DNA from: Buxus sempervirens
Lineage: Eukaryota > Streptophyta > Magnoliopsida > Buxales > Buxaceae
Reading direction: 5' to 3'
DNA length: 64,000 nucleotides
Assembly (NCBI GenBank): GCA_947561395.2
Contig: OX387182.1
Location: 34,775,949-34,839,948, forward strand
Shown in pieces: positions 10,489 through 20,758 of this stretch. Under the pieces are notes generated by a model. That model did no database searches and had not been told where the DNA came from. It saw nothing but the letters and a program-made list of their open reading frames with translations. Position 1 is the stretch's first letter. Every line of letters starts with the position of its first letter. A program made the position numbers and the translations under genes.

Positions 10489-12354
10489 GAACCCAGAATC
10501 TCTGGTTTGATCGAATTCGGAATTGCCGGGGGCTAACCCAACTCGGTTTGATTAGTTGGATTATAATGGGCTTATTCTTTACACATGTGCACACACTTGC
10601 ACATGCACGCACACTCTTTTTGTACATATGCACACACTTGCACAAATTGGACAAGGAAGATTTGCCGTCTTACTTAGTAAGTGTTGAATATACGCAAAAA
10701 CATATTCTGAGGAGTTCTGTCATAAAGGACGAGATAATTGCTTAAGGAAATTGGGTTTTAAGCGGGACCACTGTGACCCCTCCAATTACCTGGGAACTCT
10801 TCCGGAACATTGTTTTGTGTACTAATTCATCACTTTACTATATGAGGTAGTGAAGATTCCTTCCCATACACACATGTGCACTCACGCACACTATGGTTTG
10901 TTTACATACTTCGATATAAATTGTGTGGGGTGACACGCACAAGGGAGCTCGCGTGGGTGATCCGATTGAATGATTACCAAAACCTAGATCTCTCTAGTAG
11001 CCACCCTTCTTTATCGTATAAACAAATTTTGGGATGGTATTAGCCTCACGCACCCGTGGCTTGCCAGGGAAAGCAAGGTAAAACATCCCCCCAGGTTTCT
11101 GGATTCCTATAGCACCAAAGGTTTCTTGCTGTGGTATGCGAGGGTCTAGTACTTGGCTCAGACCCTCATAGGCATTTGTCTCGGGCTGGGTACCCTTTTC
11201 CCACCTAATGTCTGATACACCCTATTATGTGAATGTGAATGATGAATGAAGAGGAGTTGAAATAAGTCTAAAACCCAAGAGTCCATCAGGAGTAGCAACC
11301 TTTGCCTCCTTTTGCATCAAATTGAGTGGACCCTAGATTTCGGGCTACCTCAACCCTAAATTAAGGAGCTTACCTGAACTTTGATCAGGGGAACCACCCC
11401 AGATCCATACATTGAGTCCGTAGGAAGTATCTTGAGTTCGGACAGTCTTTAAGCAGATGAAAGCAGGCCATATCAGAACATAGAAATTTGAACCCTAGAA
11501 TTAGGCCTTTTCAACCAATCCTTTTTGAATCAAATGTATCCTTTCTTAGAGTTCTTAACAACCCTAAGATTGCATTCTCTTTTAGTTTTTTGAACATCAT
11601 GTAATTTTCACCATAGCTGGCGAGTTGTAAGTTTTACATTAGCAGATGAAAAAGCAGATGAAAGGATAAGGCTGGTTAGGACTTGGGTGTGCTTCCTTAC
11701 ACAAGTATGTCTAGGAGTCATGCCTTGACAGGCACCAACCCTTAGGATCACACACTTTTTTTTCAATTTAATGCTTTAATTCTAATTTAATTTTGAATGG
11801 ATAGAACAAAAACATAAAAAAAGCAATAAATCAATTTGCAAATGCTTGTTGAAAAAACCCCAATTTCCAGTTATACAAAACTGCGATATCTGGTCACATT
11901 AGACCATTCCTTCTAATCCTACTCCTTAATTATTCTAATATTAATACCTATGGGCGTTTCTTAAAACGCTCATGGATTGAACTCAAATCACACCCCAATG
12001 CATCTTATTCACAAGATCACTCAATTTTTGCCCTGGATCCAACGATCCAAATTGGTGGCGTTTGAAGATGGCCCCATCAAGACCAACCCTTCAGATGAGC
12101 CCGGAGGCGGCTATTTTTAGCCCTTCCCCTGCGGAGACATATGTCCAAAAATTGTGGTGCCTGGTGACTGATTCTTAAATCAGAGACCAACTGGGTGAAC
12201 CCGGGTATTTGCTTTTTAGCTTACCCCCTACTGAGACATAAATCAAAAAATTGTGGTGCCTGGTGACCGATTCTTAAATCAGAGACCAACTGGGTGAACC
12301 TGGAGGTGGCTATTTTTCGCCCTTCCCCTGCGGAGACTCGACTTAACCGAAAAC
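10489..12354 (+). other. 5' leader of element B
   Basis: About 1.9 kb lies between the primer site and gag with no convincing ORF. It has short CACA/GCAC-rich stretches (10585-10640 and 10865-10900) and, just before gag, the 99-bp repeats at 12095-12340. A leader this long matches the Ogre/Tat habit of long untranslated leaders. Confidence 0.6.
12095..12340 (+). repeat. Tandem repeat of 99 bp (about 2.5 units) before gag of element B
   Basis: 'attgtggtgcctggtgac' recurs at 12151 and 12250, and 'ggctatttt' with 'cttcccctgcggagac' recurs at about 12108 and 12306, two periods apart. Each unit contains GATTCTTAAATC, a short inverted repeat. The placement, directly upstream of gag, is the same as the leader repeats in A and C, though the sequence differs. 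Confidence 0.75.
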
Positions 12355-13833
12355 ATGACTATGGTTATTCAGTCCCTAATGGCAGAGATCAGGGATCTAA
12401 AACAATTTCAACCAACGGTTCCGATCACTCAACAGCACCAACCACCACTCCCACCACGGGCAGAAATGCTAGCAGTACCGCTTCCGCCACAAATAGCACA
12501 ACCTCCACCTATGGCACCACCACATCCGCCACTGCAAGCTGTTCCATTCCCACCTCCTGTGGTAGATCTTGTCCACCCGATATAGCAGCAAGAACAATTC
12601 TCGCCTATCCAACTGGGGCAGGATGAAGAAGACTGGTATAGAACGCAAGAAGCTCAATTCGAGGCCCGTCTGGCAGCCATGAAGGAAGATCTTCTGAAGC
12701 AGCTATAGCCAAACACGGTTCAGAGTGAAGCTACTCTAGAAAACCTCTACTATTTCTCAGACATACAACTCCTTGCCAAGTTCAAATCTCCTGAGTTGCA
12801 CCAGTTTAATGGCACTGGTTGTCCGCTAAACCACTTAAGGTTGTATTCTGGCGACATATGCCAATACACAAAAAATGAGAAAATCATGGTACAGTTCTTT
12901 CAGCGGTCTTTAATCGGGGCTGCTTATTCTTGGTTTTTGAACTTAGACAAAGCCAAGATAAAGACTTGGAATGACCTCACTGCGGTGTTCATTCAGCAAT
13001 ATCGTTTGAACAGCTAGATGGTTCAAACAAGTGTAGAGCTGCAAAGGTTAGCAAATAAGAGTCATGAATCAGTTCGGGACTATGTTAAGAGGTGGAAAGA
13101 GCTGGCAACACTGGTCCAGCCTCCACTGCTAGAACAAGAGATGGCGTCTTTCTTTATAGCATCACTTGGTCAACCTTTCTTCACTCTATTACTGGGGCAG
13201 AGTTCTGTAAGTTTCAATGACTTGATTCTGACAGTTGACAGAATTGAAGATGCAGTAAGGTCAGGAAAGATAGATAGCAGTGGGTAGAATGCCACTCAGA
13301 GGAGGCCAATGGCGAATCAAGGCAATAGAAGCCAGGGGCAAGAGCAACCATGGAGAATTGAGGGGCAGGCAGTGAACTATGTACAGCCTACTCAACCTTA
13401 TCACATCTCCCAAAGGTCCCTGACAACAGCTCTGCAGAATCAGGGACAAATGGCCATACCATATCAGGGTCCGCCAAGAAGGACAAGAGAAGAAATGGAG
13501 GCAATGCTGAGAAGAGTATTCACTCTACTTCCATACACACCAGCGGAGTTACTACCCACATTACTGAAAGGAGGGTATTTGCAAATCAAGCCGCCAAATT
13601 CTAGAACATTCATCGGCAAGAACTACAATCCTAATGAGAGATGTGAATACCACTCAGGAGCACCGGGACATGACACCAACAGATGTTGGGATTTGAGGCA
13701 TGATATCCAAAACTTGATTGATCAGAAACGCCTCACCGTGGACCCTCCTACTCCAACCAACACACCAGCCACTGCTGTGACTCAAAACCCTCTTCCAGAT
13801 CACAAGGGGGCATCTTCAAGCGGGACAAGTTGA
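12355..13833 (+). pseudogene. gag: Element B gag
   Basis: The plus-strand gag has a proline-rich N-terminal part (12355-12585), then the retrotransposon gag core (12796-13287) with VQFFQRSLIGAAYSWF, RDYVKRWKELATLVQP and a conserved GQPFFTLLLGQ segment. The C-terminal part (13309-13833) has RTREEMEAMLRRVFTLLPY and the Cys/His cluster CEYHSGAPGHDTNRC followed by WDLRHDIQNLI. It is very similar to gag of element C (60204-61690) and less similar to that of A. The reading is interrupted two or three times. It ends in a Gly/Ser-rich tail, after which there is no protease frame. Its expected role is RNA packaging. Confidence 0.8.
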
Positions 13834-14644
13834 AGAAATCAAGCAAGGTTGCAAGGCGCAACCAACTCCTGGACATGGTTCTTCTCCGAGTCCACCATTT
13901 TGAGGCTAAGTTAAATTTTATTTTTTTGCACTGATCATCCCAAGCGGGATCAGTCATTTTGTAAGTGTTTTTGCATACTTTTACTTTCATGCAAACTGAA
14001 AAAAAAAACTTTTGAAAAATAAATAAATAAAAGAAAAAAAATTGGCAAGTGCTTGGTCGATGATGACATCGCTCTGAGACCACCACCCTTTTGGCACGAC
14101 CATGATCATGGAAGGTGCCAAGTTGCTCAAAGGTGTCTTCAGCTAGGTACAAGATACTACTCCCATGAGAACCTTGATTGAGCCACTGGCAATCCTCTCC
14201 TGATCCAGACCCTAATTTTCCTTCCACACCTATCTTTACATTGGGGCAGAATGATCCTTGAGAGCAAAGAGAGGAAAAGAAAAGGAAAGAAAAAATGCCT
14301 AAACCAGCTAAGGGTCAAGGTTGGCTTTAGCATCATGTCTTTGAGAAAGGATGAGAGGCCATTCTTCATGCATCTTGAATCAAGAATTGCTAGTCAAACA
14401 CTTTGGGCTTGTTCGTGTTATTCAAATACCCATGTTTTGTCTAGCCACCCCACATTGGGGCAGAGCCTAAAAGAATAAGAACAAAAGGAAGAAAACAATT
14501 CCCGAACTAAATTTCATTGAATATCTAAACCAAGTTGTCACAACTTCTGCAAAATGATGAAAGGCCATCCTTGCTTTAATCTGTCAAATCTTTGAAACAA
14601 AAACCCTAGTTAAATCATTTGAGCCTAATTTCTTTCTTCTAACC
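13834..14644 (+). other. Non-coding 3' region of element B
   Basis: Inverted homology to 3870-4460 in element A is clear, including the 'gatgatgacatcgctctgag' phrase at about 14060 and 'cctaaaccagctaagggtcaaggt' near 14300. No ORF is supported. The homology ends where the LTR at 14645 begins, so the rest of the 3' region and the 3' LTR of B are missing here. Confidence 0.65.
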
Positions 14645-15066
14645 TGTAAGCACCTCATTTTTGCGCTCGCAGAAGAGCCGGAAATGCAAAACCCAGCTAA
14701 AAAGTCAAACCCTAAGGGGTGAAAATTTGACTTTTTGATCAAGTGAAAATTGGCTACCTTACTTTATCTCAATGGATAGAGAATCTCAACACGAGTCCAA
14801 TGCAACTGAGTTTGTTGGAATCGGAGTCCGGATGAAGGTTCTGCAGGCCGTTCAAACTTAAAGGGGAGCCGAAAGTTGACTTTTTGCCGAACCTCGTGCC
14901 AGGTGCTTAGCCCTATGTCATTGGATAGAAGGCTCTGATACGGTTCTAACGCAACTGAGTTTGCTCAAATAGGAGTCTGGATGAAGGAGATATGAGCTGT
15001 CGAAGTTTCCGAGTAGCAAAACCGGAAACTGCACAAGTGGCAAAGAAATTGCACACATGGTGACAA
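14645..15066 (+). mobile_element. Truncated LTR start (Tat/Ogre type), plus orientation
   Basis: It starts TGTAAGCACCTCATTTTTGC, nearly identical to the start of the solo LTR at 42744, and runs about 420 bp before similarity stops at a chromovirus gag piece. No polypurine tract precedes it, so it is an insertion into element B rather than B's own LTR. The 5 bp on the left are TAACC; no right-hand partner is left. Confidence 0.7.
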
Positions 15067-15650
15067 ACGACTGATAGCTCGGAGAGAAACGACAATCAGT
15101 GATCTTATGACCCGCCTTTCCACATCTGTAACAAGTGCCTGGTGCTGCGACACACGGACCAGGTACATGATACTTGCCACAACTGGCACATCCCCTCTAA
15201 GCTGGTCTATACTGACCTCCTGAAGGCTCCGCCCTAGTCTAGTCTCTGGGCCTCTTGTTTCCACTAAGGAAACCTCTTTGGTCTGCCGGCCTCATAGGTG
15301 GTCTAACCCTGCTCTGGCTCACTCTAGCCTCTATGTCACTCTTAGCCCTGGTGGCTCTACTTACCACGTCCTTCAGTTCTGTGCATAAGAGTACCGTCAA
15401 CATACTCTAAATCTCAGGCTTCAGACCCCGCTCAAAATGTGAAGTTAGCCTCCTCTCATCCTGTGTCGTATGGGGTGCAAAATGAGATAAGGCTGCAAAT
15501 CTAGCCTCATACTGGGCCACTGTCTGGCTCCCCTGGGTAATCTCCATGAATTCTCACTCCTTCTTGAGCCGGACCTCCTCAAAAAAGTACTAGTCGTAGA
15601 AGACCTCTCGGAATCTATCTGTGAGACATGGGAAAGAATCAATTCAATGA
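15067..15650 (-). pseudogene. gag: Chromovirus (Tekay/Del type) gag fragment
   Basis: On the minus strand the fragment encodes part of the gag core (segments like EFMEITQGSQTVAQYEARF and LSHFAPH) followed by two Cys-rich clusters, CASCGKYHVPGPC and CYRCGKAGHKITDC. The second is a classical CCHC zinc knuckle, which binds element RNA. It is an isolated piece between an LTR fragment and the LTR of element F, with several interruptions. It may belong to the same family as the chromovirus at 25584-28551, but there is no overlap to prove it. Confidence 0.7.
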
Positions 15651-17011
15651 ATGACTTCCTCAATCATCACGCGGGATTGGTTAAAAAACACAGAGTCGCC
15701 ACCATTCTGTTTAGGTGTGAATGGACACAAAAATATCAAATAAGCACAAAAGGCAAATTTAGGGTAAAAATAACCCTCTAAAAAAAACCAGAGATGGGTA
15801 AGGGGATTAAGTTATGAACAAGGGAAGTTGTTAGGCACCCATATTCATCCACATAAGGTGGTTGCCAGGCATTGTTCATGTTTTTCAAAGGAAAAAAGGC
15901 TTGCTATAAAAATCATGAAAAATCACAAAAAAAACAAAATTGTATGGTTTTTTCATACGAATAGCCTGATTGATCCAGAACTTTCAAATATGATCATACC
16001 ATTCCTAGGGTTTCATGATTAAAATAAAATTGAGATAAAATCAAATAAAACCAATTTAAAGTGAAAACTTCAAAAATCTGGTTTCAAGTTAAATTCTAGA
16101 AATCTAGAAAAATATGATTTTTATAAAATATAGCATAATTGAACTTGAATAGTCCAGGACACAGATATAACCCACATTTCACATTAAATCAAAAAATCAA
16201 AACCAAAAATACCCACGTTGATGAAGAACATCAAAAGGAGAGAACTTAGACCGTAGGGTCTTCTTTCAATAATGAAAAAGGACTCAAAAACCACATCATG
16301 AAACCCTAGAATTTATTTTCAGGCTTCTAGATCCAGATCTATCACACTGATCATGATAAATCCAGGATCCTAGCCTAATATCACAAAAATCACGAAAACA
16401 GTGCTGTAGGTGCAAAAGTGGCGAAAATCCAAATTTTAGCAAAAAGTGGGGATCTCATGCTATAAACATCATAGACATCATGGATTCATTCAGATTCATC
16501 ATAAAAACAATTAAAACATGATCAAGATATTTAAAGCAGCCATATCTCACAGATTAGAGCACATGGGGGTCTACCCTACGGATCCACCTGTTCCTTTTTC
16601 CCTAGCTCTCTCTTCACGTTTTACGGCTAGAGAGGATTCTTGAGGTACTTGAAGATAGGTTTGGTGATACAAACACAATCAAAGGCCTTATTCTAGAAAA
16701 AAAGGAGAAAAACAGATATGGGTTCTATTCTAGGGATCCACCTGTTCTCTTTTCCCCTAGCTCTTTCTTCACGTTTTATGGCTAGAGAGACTCTTGAGGT
16801 ACTTAGAGACAAGTTTAGGAATACAAGTACAAAAGATGGCCTTATTCTACAGCAATGGAGAAAATCCTATTACTTCTAGAATTGAAGACATAAAGTAAAA
16901 GGGAAAAGGGACTTACCTGGATTAATCAAGCAGAGCAGCAGGGATTCCTCTCTTCTCTTGGAGCTCCTTAGACTTCAAATTTTCGTGGCCTTTTGCTTGA
17001 GGAAAGACCCT

Positions 17012-17020
17012 CTATTTATA
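17012..17020 (-). promoter_or_regulatory. TATA box of element F LTR
   Basis: On the minus strand it reads CCTATAAATAG, the same core as the TATA boxes of the LTRs at 42744 and 37720. The inverted-repeat cassette at 17225-17335 lies upstream of it. Confidence 0.55.
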
Positions 17021-17224
17021 GGCAAACCCAGGGGCATGGTTGGTCCAAGGTTTGGCAAGATAGAGTTTCAGTTTGAGTTAAACACAAGATCATGCCAATC
17101 CTTTATCCACAAAGATATTTTGAACGAATAAAAGATATAATTCGCTCATTTAAAGGGATATTGGACTAAAGATAAGGCTCAGAAATCGAGAGAAGAATAA
17201 AACTCGCATGAGTCTGATGCGCCC

Positions 17225-17335
17225 ATAAATGATTTACAGTCCAAAGGTGTCCGTATATGTATTACGGGCGCTACGTGCCCATATATAAAATTCAGGCGCG
17301 CTTAGCCGTAGATACAATACGGTCAAGGCTCCAAT
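17225..17335. promoter_or_regulatory. Inverted-repeat cassette (ACGGGCGC / GTGCCC / CCGTA word) in element F LTR
   Basis: It contains ACGGGCGCTACGTGCCCATA and related short inverted phrases built from CCGTA/TACGG and GGGC/GCCC, lying upstream of the LTR TATA box. The same word returns at 17757-17960 and 23850-23990, in front of the two antisense genes. Confidence 0.65.
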
Positions 17336-17426
17336 TATTGATTTCCATGCATTTTTGGCCTGTTTTAAATTCCAATTAATGTTTTCGTTATTTTCTCATT
17401 TTGTAGTGCAATTTGGGGTGTCTACA

Positions 17427-17443
17427 ACTGCCCCCTCTTTGCT
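17427..17443 (-). promoter_or_regulatory. Polypurine tract of element F
   Basis: The minus strand reads AGCAAAGAGGGGGCAGT directly before the LTR start at 17426. It is close to the tracts of elements A and C. Confidence 0.65.
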
Positions 17444-18902
17444 AGTAATTGGAACCAATTACAAGTAGAGAGCAAAAAGACCCACCAATTGCACTTTTTG
17501 AGATCTTTGTCTAACTAATTGCATTTTGCAAGGATTAAATGGATGATTTTGGAAAAAGAATTCATTGTGGAAGATTTGCTAAAAGTCCCTCAACTTAAGG
17601 GGCAAATCCTCCTCTCTCCTCTCACTAAGCGCTCGTGGCTATGAAGTGAGATTTGAGACAAAATTTTTTAAACAAAAGTGGGTAAGGTGGTAATCTTTGC
17701 AACTTACAACTAATATAGACATTGATCTCCTAAAAAGTGTGGAGAAAATAATAAAATATGCAACTTTCTGCTTCGCCCGTATTTTCATTACGGACAGATG
17801 TTGCCTGTAATTTGAACACGGGCGAATTGGACTGTGTTACCTTTACGGCCGCCTCTGACCGTATTACTTTTACGGATTTTGGCTTCCTTCTTAACCGCGG
17901 CCGCGACTTCTTCTTCATTTCTGCTCGTATTTTGCCCTAAATCTCTTGCGACCGTAACCTTTTCTCCAGTCCTTACTTCTTCTTCTTCTAATCTCTGATG
18001 ACCACTGTTTTCCTCTGGAAACTACTCCCATTTTCCGGCGATTCTCACATTCTCCGGTGACAACTTGCTTCTTCGGTGACCTTCATCTCCTACTGCCGAG
18101 ACTGGTACCCGTTCCCATTTCTTGGGATTTCGTTCAAGGCTTCCACACACATCAGATACCATCTGTGAGTGTGCTCAAAGCTTCCACTTTTCTTTGCTCG
18201 TTCCTTATTTCAACAACAACAGGTATGCCGAAAATCAATTCCTTTTTCTTGAGCAATTCCTCCCAATTGTATGCTTTGCAATTTCCGTTTTTGAATGAGC
18301 ATTAACTGATTATTATTATTTTTTGCTGCAAATGCTATGCTGCGATCCAGAATTGTTGTACAATCGGCCATGATTTTTGTTATGCAATTTCTTTGTTCTT
18401 GCATGTGTTAACCTTTGCTATGCCATTCCTCCAGCTTGCAATTTCTGTTCTCATGTTTACTATTGTTAAACATGCATATCTATTCCAAAATTTTGAATTG
18501 TAGTTTTGATAAACTCAAGCTTTGGCTACTGATTTTCTGCATTTTCCTGTTCTTGCTTGATGGCTGTGAGTGCTATATGCTTCCTCCAGAACATTTCTGT
18601 TTTCATGTTCACTATGTCCAAGCATGCTTATCTGCTTTCCAAGTCTTTGATTTGTATCTTGATAAACTCATGCTTTGACCAATGGCTGATTTCCTTTGAT
18701 ATCTGATTTTTCTGCAAATATGAGAGCTTAGAATCCTTGCCTTTGAGTGGCTAGCTTCCAATTGAAGTTAATTGTCCTTTCTTTGAGGCAATTAGATTTC
18801 CGACTTTGCATTTCTTCTATTGCCTCAGTATCAACAAAAGTAGGCTTGAGCTTCTATCCTGGAACCAAATAAACTCAAATGATCAAGTATCTTTAGAAAA
18901 TA
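17444..18902 (+). promoter_or_regulatory. Non-coding region with likely promoter and 5' leader of the antisense PMD gene
   Basis: The stretch 17757-17960 has several ACGGGCG/CCGTA inverted phrases like those of the LTR promoter. The pyrimidine-rich stretch with 'ccggcgattctcacattctccggtgac' (about 18035-18060) and the following 150 bases look like a plant 5' leader. A GT-type donor after 'caacaacaacag' (about 18222) could open a leader intron ending just before the ATG at 20759. This is inference from sequence style. No ORF here is convincing. Confidence 0.35.
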
Positions 18903-20434
18903 TGATAAGTCATGAAAATACCACATTATAGCACATTAATTCCATGACTTATCTGGTTTTATTTCATATTTAATTCCCAATTTTACTTAGAAATTGTCAA
19001 AATCTTTCATCTCTACATTTTATTTTCATTGTCTAAATTATGCCTAATTTGTTGATGTAGAGATACTCTTGGTGATTATAGAAGTCACGGTTCAAACGGC
19101 GTAACAATCGGAGTCAAATTGTAGAAGATATCACCAACGTGAGCTGGCCGTTCGCCTGCCGTTCGAACGTTAGTGATCCACAGAGAAACCCGAGAGCAGC
19201 GTGCGCTGAACGTTCGATTGTCGTTCGAACGTTGGTGAAAAATAGAGAAATTATGAGCGGCGTTCGCTGACCGTTCGATGAACGTTCGAACAAGAGATGA
19301 AGAAACAGCTTTTTAACTTGAGCGTTCGACCCGCGTTCGATGACCGTTCGAACGATCAAGTAGTAAATCCTGTTATAAAATTCCAAACTTTGTGGATTTG
19401 TTTCCTTTTTCTTGGGGATCTTCTTCTAGTCTTTAGGAGGATTTTTAGGGGTTTCTATTAAAGAAGATTAGGTCGTTTTTGGACTTGAAAATCGTGGATA
19501 TACAAGGAAAGGAAGTTCTCTCTTCCTTAGGAGTCTTGGAAGGCAAGTTTCTATTTTCTCTTCAAGGGATTTCTGGGCAAGTTTGGAGATATAAAAAGGA
19601 GGAGCTTGAACGTGAATGAGGGGGATTGATGCTGGGAACGTGAGGAAGAACTAGGAACGTGGGAGATCAAAGCTTGGACTCCATTAGTTTACTTCTTCTC
19701 TTTTCTTCTCACTTTTCTAATATACTCTGTTTTTAATGGTTATTCTTAGTTCAGTCATGAACTAATTTCTCTTTCTAAGGCTTTGATGTAATCTAAACAT
19801 GATGTTTTATTTCTGAATATTATTGCTAATGGATTTGTGATTCACTATTTGAGTATTTTATTATTGTGCTTAACCCAATTGAGTATTTGATCACCATTCA
19901 ATTGTATTGAGACCGAGTGGAGATATACAATTTTAGTTCCTATGATAAAATACCATACTCTACATGTTGATAGAGATATTGGCATGGTTTATGTAGCTTT
20001 GTGTTTTTGACATGAAAATCTACAGATCTTAATGTGCCTTGTTGCTTTTAAATTCACATAGAGATATAGTGAGTTATTGTGGGAAGGTAAGTTCGTTGGT
20101 GCTCGAGAGAGACCATTGGATAGGATAGGGATTTTCGCTTTCAAATTGGATTATAAAATTCATTAGCATGTGTATTCAAGAATTAATTCAGATTTGTTTA
20201 TGATGAAATCAAATGCCTTAGTATTTTAAATCTCTTGTTAAATCTAAATCTTATACTTTCTTAGGTGATAATTTCAATTGTTAGTTAAATACTCATCTCA
20301 ATCTTTGATTATTCAAATAGAATTTAGGATAGTAATTTCAGTATTTAGTAGCTACCATTCCCTGTGGGTTCGACACTCTATTTCATCACTTTATTACTTG
20401 TTACGAATTCGTGCACTTGCGAAAAAGTACATCA
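18903..20434 (+). mobile_element. Solo LTR (1,532 bp) with 5-bp target duplication AAATA
   Basis: It begins TGATAAGTCATG and ends GTACATCA, flanked by perfect AAATA repeats (18898-18902 and 20435-20439). Near the end, 'ccctgtgggttcgac' and 'gtgcacttgcg' are typical of a plant LTR 3' terminus, which fixes the plus orientation. A TATA box (TATAAAA, 19374-19380) follows a cassette of CGTTCGAACG palindromes (19100-19350). No internal region is present, so it is a solo LTR left by LTR-LTR recombination. The family is not certain; an Athila-like Gypsy is possible. Confidence 0.82.
19100..19350. repeat. Cluster of CGTTCGAACG palindromes upstream of a TATA box
   Basis: Four to five groups of GCCGTTCG / CGTTCGAACG recur every 60-70 bp, each group combining a direct and an inverted CGTTCG. 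The cluster ends about 20 bp before the TATA box of the solo LTR. It is very CpG-rich compared with the AT-rich flanks. Confidence 0.85.
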
Positions 20435-20439
20435 AAATA

Positions 20440-20758
20440 CAAAGGAAAAATTAAAACCAATATTTAGCACACATTTTTTCTTTCTTTTTTTTTCATATAA
20501 AGAGAATATACAAGAAGCCTGTGCTTCTTATAAATTTTATATACTTTCTTGGTTAAAGCAAAGGCAAATAAAATATCTCAAGACAGAAAAGTTTTTTTCC
20601 TTCAGTTATCTTCTGATTTGGTCGGGAGCTTCTGAAGCCCTTTCTTCCATTCTCCATTTTCTTATTCCTGAAAATCAATTAAACTTGGTTAAAATGGAAA
20701 TCAAGCAAATAAAAAATTTTAAATGAATAATTAACCATCTCCCTGATTTGAACCGTAG
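20440..20758 (+). other. Non-coding DNA before the antisense PMD gene
   Basis: AT-rich sequence between the solo LTR and the ATG at 20759. It is likely intron or leader of the PMD gene. I see no other feature; the open frame at 20364-20726 is AT-rich and has no recognisable domain. Confidence 0.4.

Larger units (their letters stand above)
7930..14644 (+). mobile_element. Element B: gag-only Ty3/Gypsy (Tat/Ogre-type) element
   Basis: On the plus strand this runs through a complete 5' LTR (7930-10467), a primer-binding-like site, a long leader, gag (12355-13833) and a non-coding stretch (13834-14644) homologous to element A's 3' region. No protease, reverse transcriptase or integrase follows gag, so the element looks non-autonomous. 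Its gag is closest to that of element C, which suggests a C-like helper. Its own 3' LTR is not seen: another LTR (TGTAAGCACC...) is inserted at 14645 and the rest is missing. It is broken, with about two or three interruptions in gag. It sits in the leader of A and is therefore younger than A. Confidence 0.72.
15651..17426 (-). mobile_element. 3' LTR of element F (about 1.8 kb)
   Basis: On the minus strand it begins TGTAGACACCCCAAATTGCA at 17426, right after a polypurine tract. The other end lies near 15651, close to 'gagtcgccacc', the same signature found at the ends of the other LTRs. A TATA box sits at about 17012-17020. Two similar blocks of about 150 bp at 16555-16650 and 16725-16830 ('tccacctgttc ... 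gctagagag') form a partial tandem duplication. The left boundary is approximate. Confidence 0.65.

Noticed and set aside
10585-10640. CACA/GCAC-rich stretch as a functional microsatellite
   Set aside because: Short and imperfect, within the leader of element B; nothing beyond simple-sequence bias is visible.
14645-15066. 3' LTR of element B
   Set aside because: Its terminal sequence (TGTAAGCACC) differs from B's 5' LTR (TGTCAGCACC), and no polypurine tract precedes it; it matches the solo LTR at 42744 instead.
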